Shown piece by piece: positions 1 through 8,043 of a stretch of 64,000 bases of DNA (within the stretch, counting starts at the first letter, position 1; each line of letters starts with the position of its first letter). The translations under genes were made by a program, and so were the position numbers. Below the pieces are notes generated by a model that did not search any database, was not told the origin of the DNA, and saw nothing but the letters and a program-made list of their open reading frames with translations. Location: positions 62,001-126,000 of the forward strand of contig NZ_LGDV01000038.1 of NCBI RefSeq assembly GCF_001280015.1, read 5' to 3'. The stretch is from Streptomyces sp. MMG1121 (lineage in GTDB: Bacteria; Actinomycetota; Actinomycetes; Streptomycetales; Streptomycetaceae).

Positions 1-135
1 CTCGTGCTCGCGGATCAGCCGGTACGCGGTCGTCGAGCCGATTCCGAGTGCTCGGGCCGCCGTGCGCAGGTCCACTGCGACGGGCAGGTCGAACATCTCC
101 GTGAAACTGAGGCGGCCCTCTACCGGGTCCTTCAC
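1..135 (-). CDS. Excisionase/MerR-like HTH protein, 5' part only
   Basis: The first 45 residues, from a GTG at 133-135, are visible; the rest lies beyond the left edge. Residues about 21-43 (VDLRTAARALGIGSTTAYRL) form a clear helix-turn-helix of the excisionase/HTH_17 type. The GTG overlaps the TGA of the upstream gene in a GTGA arrangement, so the two are translationally coupled. In streptomycetes a small HTH protein of this kind often lies just upstream of a tyrosine integrase gene. By inference, an integrase may lie outside the window and this may be the edge of an integrated element. The HTH call is safe; the excisionase role is not shown. Confidence 0.75.
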   Translation of the reverse strand, partial: MKDPVEGRLSFTEMFDLPVAVDLRTAARALGIGSTTAYRLIREHE

Positions 136-899
136 CCTCGCCTCCCCGCAGGGCGGACCGGCCCGGTGTCCGCGCGGCGCCCGGGCCGTCGCCTCTTCCC
201 AGGGCTGTGACCCGCCGAACGGTCCTGCGACCCGTCGTCGGTGTCGATGAAGATTCCCTGTCGGCGCAGATGCTCCGGGCGCACCCGGAAACGCAGCGGT
301 GCGCACAGCCCGTCCGGGCCGTCCGGACGGTCGACCCGTACGTCCAGGCTCTCCGCCGCCGGAGCGTCCGCCCCCTCGCCGGACGCAGTGAGAGCGTGCT
401 CCTCGGTGATGCGTTCGATCTGGGTGGAGGGAAGCTCCCGCAGCCCTTCCCGGGCGAGATGCCACGCCCTGGCGCGCGCCGCGTGCAGCAGGGAGGAGTC
501 GGTGAGACAGCTCGCGCCGTCCCGATCCGCCAGCTTCTCCAGGAGAGCCAGGACCATCTCGGCCTCCACGTCCGACCAGTCGGCCCGCAGGCGCGTGCAG
601 ACCCGGTGGACCGTCCCGGTCAACCGGGGCAGGGCCAGCCAGATCGCCAGGAGTTTCCCCGTGCTGTCTGGAGTCAGGTCGCTCTGCGCCGTGCGGATGA
701 CCTCCTTCCAGACCGCGGTGGCGAACTGCGGGTCGGAGCCGGGGCCATACAAGGCCTCGTGCGTCTCGGCGGCGGTCAGCCAGACCGGACCAGCCTCGTC
801 GGGGTCCGTGGGGACGAGCACGAAGACCGCGTCACTGGTCCGGGGATCGTCGAAGTGCCGCCTCACCGAGGCGAACGCACTGCTGTGCGGCGGATACAT
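132..899 (-). CDS. Conserved hypothetical protein coupled to an HTH gene
   Basis: A 255-residue protein of unknown function. It has no signal peptide, membrane segment or catalytic motif that I recognise. The first 220 residues look like a folded, mostly helical domain with acidic stretches. The last 35 are Arg/Gly/Pro-rich and probably disordered. The ATG at 899 is preceded by GAGAGG about 11 bases upstream. The stop overlaps the GTG of the following HTH gene, so the two proteins are made together and probably act together. If the HTH protein belongs to an integrative element, this is a candidate accessory or regulatory protein of it; that is inference only. Confidence 0.7.
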   Translation of the reverse strand: MYPPHSSAFASVRRHFDDPRTSDAVFVLVPTDPDEAGPVWLTAAETHEALYGPGSDPQFATAVWKEVIRTAQSDLTPDSTGKLLAIWLALPRLTGTVHRVCTRLRADWSDVEAEMVLALLEKLADRDGASCLTDSSLLHAARARAWHLAREGLRELPSTQIERITEEHALTASGEGADAPAAESLDVRVDRPDGPDGLCAPLRFRVRPEHLRRQGIFIDTDDGSQDRSAGHSPGKRRRPGRRADTGPVRPAGRRG

Positions 900-1202
900 T
901 AGGAAATGTCCTCTCTTTGGACTGCGGAAACCTGAGTCCGGAGGTGCTGGAGATACCGAGATGCTGGACGAGGTGTGTCCGTGGTGGGGGCGTACCGCCT
1001 CATATCCGCGTCAAGCGGAGACGAGTCCCACCAGCCTCACTTTGATGCGTGAGTATGCGGTAGTGGTCTTCTCGACCAGGTAACGCCGCCTTTGACCACG
1101 AGCGTGCAACAAGCGCGGCAGCCAGGCCGCGAGCTCGCCGGTGACGAAGTTCGCGAGGCTGGTGGGTGCCCGTACAGAACGGGCACCCACGAACTGTTGC
1201 GC
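900..1202. other. Intergenic region, no gene seen except a terminator
   Basis: About 300 bases between the divergently oriented upstream pair and a short minus-strand ORF. It must hold the promoter for the gene starting at 899. The only clear structure is the hairpin at 1162-1190. No coding sequence is supported on either strand. Confidence 0.5.
1162..1190 (-). terminator. Perfect 12-bp stem hairpin, probable terminator
   Basis: GTGGGTGCCCGT at 1162-1173 is the exact reverse complement of 1179-1190, with a 5-base loop (ACAGA). It lies 13 bases past the stop of the minus-strand small ORF at 1203-1361, which is the usual place for an intrinsic (U-tract-less actinobacterial) terminator. Confidence 0.7.
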
Positions 1203-1361
1203 TCAGGCGGTCTCGGAGGACGAGGTGTTCGGCGTCTCGGTGGGCGGGGTTGCCGGGGTGGTGTCCTCGGTCCGGACGGCCGCCCGCCGACGGCGGCTCG
1301 GCGGCCAGTCGGGGGACTGGCGCAGACGGGCTGCCCGGCGGTTCCGCTGACGGCTGTTCAT
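1203..1361 (-). CDS. Small basic hypothetical protein (52 aa)
   Basis: I place the start at the ATG at 1361, because GAGAGGA lies about 12 bases upstream; the reading frame stays open further upstream without another good ribosome site. The product has a strongly basic N-terminal half (MNSRQRNRRAARLRQ and an RRRR run) and a Thr/Pro/Ser-rich acidic tail. A perfect hairpin follows the stop by 13 bases, which is the main reason to believe it. It could be a nucleic-acid-binding peptide or a chance ORF. No homologue is recognised. Confidence 0.4.
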   Translation of the reverse strand: MNSRQRNRRAARLRQSPDWPPSRRRRAAVRTEDTTPATPPTETPNTSSSETA

Positions 1362-1606
1362 CGGGTCCGCGATTCCTCTCTGATGAGTCGATGGATGACT
1401 AAGCCGCCGTTTCGTGCTTCTGCGAGCGGCTGGTGCCATCGTGCCTGGGGGTGAAACGGGGCCGCAGAGCGAAAACTGAGGGATAACTGAGTCCCTGGGG
1501 GGCGTGAAGAAGCAAGCGCGTGTGAAGCGGCACAGCGCAGCGCACAGATGAAGGAGCGCCGGCGAGGGGCCGGATCACTGACTGCGGCGCGGTGAGGGGG
1601 AGGGCG

Positions 1607-4366
1607 ATGGAGGGGTACGTGCTGGGCCCGGTGCGAGTCGAAGGGGGCGGCGGCAGGTGGGTGGTCGAAGGGTCGAAGGTGGCGGCCCTGTTCGCGCTCC
1701 TGGTGACCTCGCCAGACTGCCGATGTAAGAGGAAGGACATAGCCGAAGTCCTCTGGGAGGGCGTCGAGGACGTCGGCGATCTGGTTAACCGCGTCGTCGC
1801 CGACCTGCGGAAGCGGCTGGGCCAGGAGTCCGTGCCCCATAGCGGCAAGTCGGGTTACTGCACGCTCCGCGTGCCGGTGGGAGACGTCGACCTGCTCCGT
1901 TTTCGCGAAAAGGTGAAGCAGGCTGAGGGACTGACCTGCAAAGCGCAGTTCGAGCTGCTCGGCGCGGCCTTGGAGGAGTGGGACGGCGAGGACGAACCGC
2001 TGCACGGACTGTCCGAGACCGGCTTCCACTTGCGTCGGGAGGAGCTACGGGCCGAGTTGATGGCCGCCGTTTACGCGCGGCTGGACGCAGCCTACAAGTC
2101 CAGGGAGGTCAAATGGCTGCGCGAGGAGACGGAGAAATGGTTCGAGCGCGCGCCGGAATTGCCCCAGATCTTTCGGTTCTACCTGCTCGCTCACGCAGAC
2201 CTGCCGGAGTCCCGACGTGAGCGGCTCATCAAGAAGTGGGAGAAGCGCAACGGAAGAGCGGACGTCGATGTACAGAGCGCCATCGACCAGGTCCGGGGAG
2301 AGGGCCGCCGGCCGGGCGGGGCGCTCCTGCCCCCCGTTCCCGACCAGTTGCCCGGTGGCAGGCGCAAGCCGATCGGGCAGGACAAGTTGATCGGTGACCT
2401 CTTCGAGGCCGTGTGCGAGGAACAGGACGCCGGCAATCTGGCGCTGGTCCTGATCAGCGGCATGGCGGGCGTCGGGAAGACCACGGTGGCCGAGAACCTC
2501 GCCGGTCGGCTGCGGGAGCGGTTTCCCGACGGGGTGCTGCGCGGCGAACTGAACGGATTCGCCGACGGAGACGTGCGGCCCGCCGAACCGGACGAGATCC
2601 TGGACGGCTTTCTGGCCGCGCTGCCGCCCTACACCACGGTGACCGGAACGGAGAGCAAGAGCAACGCGCTGCGGTCGGCGCTGGCCCACCGGTCGGTGCT
2701 CATCGTCCTCGACGACGCGCTCAGCGCCCAGCAGGTGCTGCCGCTGCTTCCCGGAGACGGTACCTGCGCCGTGATCGTCACCAGTCGTAACGACCTCTTG
2801 CGGCTGCAGTCCGAGAGAAAGGTGCTGTTCCGCAAGATGGAGCCGCTGCACGAGGCGGACGCCCTGGAGGTACTCCAGGAGAAAGTGTCGGCCGAGGACC
2901 GGGCCAAGCACGCCGTGCCCTTCAGCAAGCTGGTCCACCTCTGCGGTCGGCTGCCGTTGGCCCTCGTGGTGGTGGCCCGGCTCTTGGAGGTGGGGGCGCG
3001 TCCGCTGCACACCCTCCCTGCCCTGGTGCGGGAGATGAAGAAGGAGCTGGAGCGGGCGAAGCTGGACACCCTGGACCTGCCCGAGCACGAACTGTCGGTC
3101 CGCGCCGCGCTCAACTGCTCCGTGCGCGTGCTGAATGAGGAAGCCCGGCTGCTGCTGTGGCAGCTCGCCGTCCACCCCGGGCCCAGCGCTTCCTGGGAGG
3201 CGGTGATGGATCTGGGACGGGCAGTGGACGAAGGGACGCGCACCGACCGGGCCCTGGTGGACCTCGTGGCGGCGAACCTGGTGGAACATCACGGCGACCG
3301 CTACGGGCTGCACGACCTCGTGCGGGCCTTCGCCCTTCGGCACGTGCGGCCGGTGCCGGACGGAGAGAACGCGGAGATCGAGCGGGCGACCGTACGACAG
3401 GTGCTGGAACACCAGCTGCACAACGTCCGCGCCTGCGACCGGGTGCTCGACCGCGAACGCACCCTGCCCACCGGCGAGCCCGGAGCGGTCAGGGTCACCG
3501 ACCCCGCGGACCTCGCGGAGGCGATGGCGTTCCTGGACGAGGAGTACGCCACCGTCCAGCGAGGCATTCACTTGGCGATCAATCGGCGTATCGACCGGTA
3601 CGTATGGCTGCTTCCGATGGCCCTGGTCATCTACCAGTGGCGCCGCCGCCTGCTCGATGATGCGCGGCAGAACCTCCGGTACGCCGCCGAGGCGGCGGAA
3701 ACCGTCGCCGGTCCGGTCGATCGCGCCATGGTCCACCGGTCGCTGGCAGGGACCCACTGGCGGTTCGCTGAGTACGACTTGGCGGTGGGCGCCCTGCGCA
3801 GGGCCGTCCGGCTCAGCGAGGAGGACCGCAGCACGGAAGGCCGGCTGAGTCTGGCCCGTACGCTGCACCGGCTCGGGCTCACCCTGCGCAAGCAGGACGA
3901 CCTGACCGGAGCGGAGGAAGTGCTCCGCCGTGCACTGGAGTTGTGTCGGGAGGTGTCCGACCGGGTCGGGGAAGCGGCTGTTCTGAACGCCCTCGGCGCG
4001 ATCCACCTCGACCGGGGCGAGCACGAGCGGGCGCTCCGTCGGTGCGCCGACGCTCTGGGCGTGGTGGAGCGCACGACGGAGCGCAGCGGCCTGGCCGATG
4101 TGCTGTTCACCCTGGCCAAGGTGCACCTGGCCCGTTCCGAACGGGACGAGGCCATCACCCTGTACCGGCAGGCCTCCGACATCTACCGCGAACAGGAGAA
4201 CTGGCCCAACGAGGACAAGGTACGGATGCTCTTCGCTGATGTCCTGGTGTCCGCCGGCGACACCGACGCGGCGGTGCGGGAGCTGGAGAGAGTCATCGTG
4301 CTGCGTGAGTTGATGGACGGTGAGGGGGTGCGGGAGGTCCGGGAGCGGCTGGAAGGGCTGAGGTGA
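1607..4366 (+). CDS. AfsR/SARP-like STAND regulator (wHTH-BTAD-NB-ARC-TPR)
   Basis: A 919-residue regulator with the AfsR layout. Residues about 1-95 form an OmpR/SARP winged helix (the core around LRKRLG and the GY turn is visible), and 100-240 a BTAD-like helical region. An NB-ARC ATPase begins near 270, with P-loop GMAGVGKTT (Lys291) and a VLIVLDD Walker B. TPR-like repeats run from about 690 to the end. Such proteins are nucleotide-dependent switches that control transcription, often downstream of Ser/Thr kinases. A GTG at 1592 is in frame, but GAGGGGGAGGG lies at proper distance from the ATG at 1607, so I start there. It converges on the kinase gene 30 bases away and precedes the PIWI cassette. 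I infer that it senses or regulates that system; it could also be an unrelated antibiotic-type regulator. Confidence 0.85.
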   Translation: MEGYVLGPVRVEGGGGRWVVEGSKVAALFALLVTSPDCRCKRKDIAEVLWEGVEDVGDLVNRVVADLRKRLGQESVPHSGKSGYCTLRVPVGDVDLLRFREKVKQAEGLTCKAQFELLGAALEEWDGEDEPLHGLSETGFHLRREELRAELMAAVYARLDAAYKSREVKWLREETEKWFERAPELPQIFRFYLLAHADLPESRRERLIKKWEKRNGRADVDVQSAIDQVRGEGRRPGGALLPPVPDQLPGGRRKPIGQDKLIGDLFEAVCEEQDAGNLALVLISGMAGVGKTTVAENLAGRLRERFPDGVLRGELNGFADGDVRPAEPDEILDGFLAALPPYTTVTGTESKSNALRSALAHRSVLIVLDDALSAQQVLPLLPGDGTCAVIVTSRNDLLRLQSERKVLFRKMEPLHEADALEVLQEKVSAEDRAKHAVPFSKLVHLCGRLPLALVVVARLLEVGARPLHTLPALVREMKKELERAKLDTLDLPEHELSVRAALNCSVRVLNEEARLLLWQLAVHPGPSASWEAVMDLGRAVDEGTRTDRALVDLVAANLVEHHGDRYGLHDLVRAFALRHVRPVPDGENAEIERATVRQVLEHQLHNVRACDRVLDRERTLPTGEPGAVRVTDPADLAEAMAFLDEEYATVQRGIHLAINRRIDRYVWLLPMALVIYQWRRRLLDDARQNLRYAAEAAETVAGPVDRAMVHRSLAGTHWRFAEYDLAVGALRRAVRLSEEDRSTEGRLSLARTLHRLGLTLRKQDDLTGAEEVLRRALELCREVSDRVGEAAVLNALGAIHLDRGEHERALRRCADALGVVERTTERSGLADVLFTLAKVHLARSERDEAITLYRQASDIYREQENWPNEDKVRMLFADVLVSAGDTDAAVRELERVIVLRELMDGEGVREVRERLEGLR

Positions 4367-4396
4367 CCCGCCCGGTCGGCGGCCGTCGGCTCACCG

Positions 4397-5305
4397 TCAA
4401 AGCCGGGGCGGATGCGTGCGGTAGTACTCGGTCGGGTCCGGGCGCAGGGGCTTCGATGGCCGTTGCGAGCCGAGCTGGGGTAGGTAGCAGCGGAGCCGAT
4501 CGAACACTTCACGGACATCCGCGGGGCGCTCCGCCGCCTTCCACCGGACCATCCACAGCGCCAGGGAGGCGAACTCCGGAAGTAGTTTGGCGAGCCGGTC
4601 GGCCGGCAGCACCGGGGTGCCCTCTTCCGCCCGCTCGTCCTGTCCGCCGTAGGGCAGGCGCATCACGGTCATCTCCAGCAGGATGCAGCCGAGCGCGAAG
4701 ATGTCCGCTTGCCGCGTCAGACCTGACGGGCACGCGTCGGACTGCTCGGGGGAGGCCCAGCCGCGCGTGCCGCGTGCGTATTCCGTCTCCTGATCCGCCA
4801 CGACCGCGTGGCCCATGTCAATGAGCCGGAGACGGCCGTCCGGCTGCACGATGACGTTCTCGGGCTTGAGATCGCAGTGCACCAGATGCCGGTCGTGGAC
4901 TTCTGCCAGAATTTCGCACAGTTGGCCGATGACGGCCGCAACGGTCCCAGGATCCTTAACGGGTAGGGCCGCCGACAGGACCTTCTGCAGTTGGTGTCCT
5001 TCGACAAATTCCATGACCAGGCACCGGCGTCGCCGGTGTGTCCCCGTGGCGATGACTTCGGGAATCGCTTGCATTCCCGTCAGCATCATCATGCGTGATC
5101 CCTCTTTGAGGAGTTCATCGCCGGCCCAGTGGAAATCGCTCTCGGGTCCGAGGTCGCGGGCCTTCTGAAGCTTCAACGCCACCTTCTGCCCGCTGTTGCG
5201 GTCACGCCCGAGGAAAAGGTCGCCTTGGCCGCCGTCGCCGACCATGTCCAGCACTGCGTAGCGCCTCTCCACATCGCCGATCTCCTCGATCTCCCTCACG
5301 GCCAT
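4397..5305 (-). CDS. Soluble Ser/Thr protein kinase
   Basis: A 302-residue protein with a complete Hanks-type kinase domain and almost nothing else. It has a glycine loop GDGGQG (23-28), VALK with Lys45, catalytic loop HCDLKPEN (143-150; HCD replaces the common HRD but Asp145, Lys147 and Asn150 are kept), DMG at 163-165 in place of DFG, and SPE for APE near 185. There is no transmembrane segment and no PASTA or other sensor domain, so it is probably cytosolic. I choose the ATG at 5305 because GGAGG lies about 10 bases upstream; the frame is open to 5335. It diverges from the nuclease gene with only 33 bases between starts. By position it may phosphorylate the SARP/STAND regulator or the PIWI-cassette proteins. 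Confidence 0.88.
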   Translation of the reverse strand: MAVREIEEIGDVERRYAVLDMVGDGGQGDLFLGRDRNSGQKVALKLQKARDLGPESDFHWAGDELLKEGSRMMMLTGMQAIPEVIATGTHRRRRCLVMEFVEGHQLQKVLSAALPVKDPGTVAAVIGQLCEILAEVHDRHLVHCDLKPENVIVQPDGRLRLIDMGHAVVADQETEYARGTRGWASPEQSDACPSGLTRQADIFALGCILLEMTVMRLPYGGQDERAEEGTPVLPADRLAKLLPEFASLALWMVRWKAAERPADVREVFDRLRCYLPQLGSQRPSKPLRPDPTEYYRTHPPRL

Positions 5306-5338
5306 CCACCTTTCCTCCGTACGGAAATGGAGCACGAA

Positions 5339-6901
5339 ATGTCACAGCCATGGCTGCCCCCCGACGGGGTGACCCGCACCTCCGAAGTCATCACGGTATC
5401 CGCCGGAATGTTCAAGCGGGGAGAGTTCCGATGCCCCGCCGCTGACGCTCTCAAGACCCGCGGCTACCACACCACCGACCCCGTACCGCGCCGCCGTGAG
5501 AGGCTGGAGCACTTCGCTCTGGGCCCCTTCATGGCTGCCTGCGACATCCGTTCGGGGCCTGCCGGCAGCCCGCCTCGGACACGTACCGGGCCCCTGCACG
5601 ACGGTCTGCGGACCTGGTCGGAGCACGGCGTGCAGATGTACGAGTCGGCCTTCCCTCTCGACCCGGAACGTCCCCTGCACGAGGTGCCCGAGCCGTGGAC
5701 GTACCGCTACCGGCCGTCCGGTCCCGACCCGCGCGACGCCCAGGAGTACCGCCTCACCGTGTGGGGCCGCTGCCTGGCTTCCCCGGACGGTGACTACCGC
5801 GAGCTTCGTCTGCCCGTGCACCGCCTGCGGGACTTGCCGCCCGACGGCTTCACCGCGGCCGTCGCCCTGGTGCTGGCCGAGGGCGCCCCCGGACCGCCGC
5901 CGGAGCACGTACGGATCGTGGAGTTCGCGCTCTTCGACGGCCGTACGCGGGAGCTCTTCGTGGGAAGCCGGGAAGAGGCGCGCGCTCGGTACCGCGAACA
6001 CGGCCCCGCCGCCTTGGCCGGCGTACTGGACGGACGGGAATACCGCCCGGGGTCCGCCTGTGGCGGATGCCCCTACCTGTCGGTGTGCCCGGCCCTGCGC
6101 ACAGCGCCCGGACTGCTGGGCATCGAGGCGCACGACCGGCCCCGCCGCACCTGGTCGGTCACCAGCGGGCGGGCCTACCGAGCCTGCCCGGCACGTGACC
6201 ACATGCGCCGGCTGCACCTGCCCACGGCGGACTCCGTCGAACGCGAGGTGACGGCCGTGCGCGGCCGGGCCTTGCATGCCTACCTCGCCGAACGGCACGC
6301 CCACGGATCGCCTCGGCCCTGCACGGTCGAGGTCCCCGAGGAGTGGGTCCCGCAAGGATTCGACCTGCCCTCAGACGAACGCGCACTCGGCGCCCTGCTG
6401 TTGCGGCGGCACGCCGCGGTCTGCCCGCTGCGGTACGTCGGGGACGGCACGGATGTGCGGACCGAGCCCCGGGTGGTGCGGCACGACACCACCGCCGACG
6501 TGGTGGTCCTGGCCGCGCCCGACCTGCTCTACCGGGATGCCGGGTCATGGGTGTGGCGCGAGACTAAGACCTCCGTCACCGACCGGCAGTCCGACCGCCC
6601 CCTGCTGGAGCGTTATCCGCAGTTGGCCCTGGCCGTCGTGCTGATCGCCCGCGGTGACCTGGGCGGTGAATCGTTCCGCGCCCGGGTCGAGCTAGAGGTG
6701 CTGCGCCCCGGCGGCGCCGACCTGGAGGTCATCGATCCCTTCGCCCCAGCCAATCGGGTCACCGCCGAGAAGGTACTGCGGGCGATGGTGGCCGACTGGC
6801 ACGGTGACGACCAGTACGCGGCCCGGCCAGGACGCTCCTGCGAGCGGTGCGAAGTGGCCCGCTGGTGCACGGCGTCGTCCGTCAGCGAGGCCGCGGCATG
6901 A
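5339..6901 (+). CDS. Tandem Cas4/RecB-like PD-(D/E)XK nuclease with two Fe-S cysteine sets
   Basis: 520 residues that read as two successive Cas4-like modules. Module 1 has Cys32 then Cys241-X2-Cys244-X5-Cys250; module 2 has Cys283 then Cys501-X2-Cys504-X5-Cys510, the identical C...CX2CX5C pattern that holds a 4Fe-4S cluster in Cas4/AddB-type nucleases. Module 2 keeps nuclease residues: His313 in GRALH, Asp395 (PDLLY) and Glu408-Thr-Lys410 (RETKTS). Module 1 shows no D...ExK pair (VWGRC and YRELRLP at the matching places) and looks inactive. The start at 5339 has GGAG six bases upstream; the frame is open further upstream. The stop overlaps the next ATG (ATGA), so it is coupled to the PIWI cassette. 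Predicted role: DNA end processing or capture. A structural role for module 1 is inference. Confidence 0.8.
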   Translation: MSQPWLPPDGVTRTSEVITVSAGMFKRGEFRCPAADALKTRGYHTTDPVPRRRERLEHFALGPFMAACDIRSGPAGSPPRTRTGPLHDGLRTWSEHGVQMYESAFPLDPERPLHEVPEPWTYRYRPSGPDPRDAQEYRLTVWGRCLASPDGDYRELRLPVHRLRDLPPDGFTAAVALVLAEGAPGPPPEHVRIVEFALFDGRTRELFVGSREEARARYREHGPAALAGVLDGREYRPGSACGGCPYLSVCPALRTAPGLLGIEAHDRPRRTWSVTSGRAYRACPARDHMRRLHLPTADSVEREVTAVRGRALHAYLAERHAHGSPRPCTVEVPEEWVPQGFDLPSDERALGALLLRRHAAVCPLRYVGDGTDVRTEPRVVRHDTTADVVVLAAPDLLYRDAGSWVWRETKTSVTDRQSDRPLLERYPQLALAVVLIARGDLGGESFRARVELEVLRPGGADLEVIDPFAPANRVTAEKVLRAMVADWHGDDQYAARPGRSCERCEVARWCTASSVSEAAA

Positions 6902-8043
6902 GGGCGGGGTCGGCCGGCCGGGCCGATCGGCCGGACGCCGGCGAGGCGCCCGAGGGCGTGGGCAGCGACCTCTTCGGCGAACTCGCCCGCATGGTGGCGG
7001 CTCTCTCCGAGGTCCAAGGGCTCCGCTCCTTCACCCTGCCCTATCCCGGCCTCGCCCAGCGGGCGCTGGATCACACGGTGATGCGCTGCCTCGAAGCGGG
7101 GGAGTCACCGCCGAGGAGTCTTCCGGAGCTGTGGGAGTGGTGCCGGACCAGGCCGTCCGACGACTCACTCTTCGCGGTCCCCTCCTCCCTGGTCTCGCCG
7201 GGCACCACGCTGGTGCACCGGGTCGGCCGGATGCCGACCCGGTCGTGTCTCGAGGTGGCCTCGCACGGACCGGGTGGAGGCGTGGCGGCACACGCCCGCG
7301 CGCTCCTCGGGGACCTGCACGCGCGGAGTGGAACGGAAGAGCGCTACCGGCAGTGCCGGGCGTTCCTGGCGCGTCACCCGGTCGTCCACCAGCAGGACCG
7401 CTTCGCGCCGGGTTGGAACAGGGCGGTCTGGAGCCGGGTCAAGGATTTCTACGGTCCGTTGCCCGAGTTCCTGCTCGCCGACGGAGACTTCCTGTACTGC
7501 CCCTCGTGCAGGCTCCCCTCGCTGCCCCGGGACAGTGCCGTGCCCGTACCCGGACCGTCCGGCACCGGCGCGGAAGTCTGGTGCGAGGGGGAGGACTGCC
7601 CGCGCGACGCCCCTCCGCAGCTCATCCGTGAGCCGGACCAGGCGTGGATCCTGCAGCGCTCGCTGCGGTGGTACCTCGTACTGCCGCACCGCACCGACGA
7701 AGCCGCCCGGGAGGCACTGGAGCGCGCCGAAGTCGCGTACGAGACCCTGCCCGGTCTTCTGCCCGCCTACCGGCTCTGCGACACCGGCCCCCGCATCGTG
7801 GACATCCAGGTGTACGACCGTCTGCAGCCGGCGCTCCTCGCAGCCCATCTCACCGACAACACACCCCTCGCGGACCGCACCCTCGTCGTGGTCCCCGACG
7901 CGCTCGCCGGACGGGACGGCTACCGGCAGGCCTTCACCGACGCCCTTCCCGCGCTCCTGCGGGACCGGCTGGTGCTTACCACCCCCATGGACCTCGTGCC
8001 CGACCTGGGACAGGCCCGGCGAGAGGAGAAGGACGATGCGTAG
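6898..8043 (+). CDS. pPIWI-RE cassette protein, probable REase-fold partner
   Basis: 381 residues, starting at the ATG that overlaps the previous stop. The N-terminal two thirds have no motif that I recognise except four cysteines, Cys201-X2-Cys204 and Cys229-X4-Cys234, that could bind zinc. The C-terminal third has a strand-turn pattern (GPRIVDIQVYD around 298-307, then a helix and LVVVPD) that resembles the endonuclease-fold domain known in pPIWI-RE three-gene islands. There a DxK motif would be expected; here it reads Asp302-Ile-Gln304, so the catalytic lysine appears to be lost. Its last 8 bases overlap the helicase start. The family assignment comes from position, size and this weak pattern, not from a search. 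Confidence 0.6.
   Translation: MRAGSAGRADRPDAGEAPEGVGSDLFGELARMVAALSEVQGLRSFTLPYPGLAQRALDHTVMRCLEAGESPPRSLPELWEWCRTRPSDDSLFAVPSSLVSPGTTLVHRVGRMPTRSCLEVASHGPGGGVAAHARALLGDLHARSGTEERYRQCRAFLARHPVVHQQDRFAPGWNRAVWSRVKDFYGPLPEFLLADGDFLYCPSCRLPSLPRDSAVPVPGPSGTGAEVWCEGEDCPRDAPPQLIREPDQAWILQRSLRWYLVLPHRTDEAAREALERAEVAYETLPGLLPAYRLCDTGPRIVDIQVYDRLQPALLAAHLTDNTPLADRTLVVVPDALAGRDGYRQAFTDALPALLRDRLVLTTPMDLVPDLGQARREEKDDA

Noticed and set aside
2045..4126. A 693-codon open frame on the minus strand opposite the SARP/STAND gene
   Set aside because: It is the usual high-GC antisense shadow: no domain, Gln/His/Arg-rich composition, and the plus strand encodes a clear multi-domain protein.
5339..6901. CRISPR-Cas locus suggested by the Cas4-like gene
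   Set aside because: No direct-repeat array and no cas1, cas2 or effector gene is visible in the window; the neighbours are pPIWI-RE cassette genes.
7274..8035. Upstream 254-codon extension of the helicase frame
   Set aside because: It overlaps the REase-like gene in another frame, its residues are low-complexity Ser/Arg/Thr/Pro, and a good ribosome site precedes the ATG at 8036.
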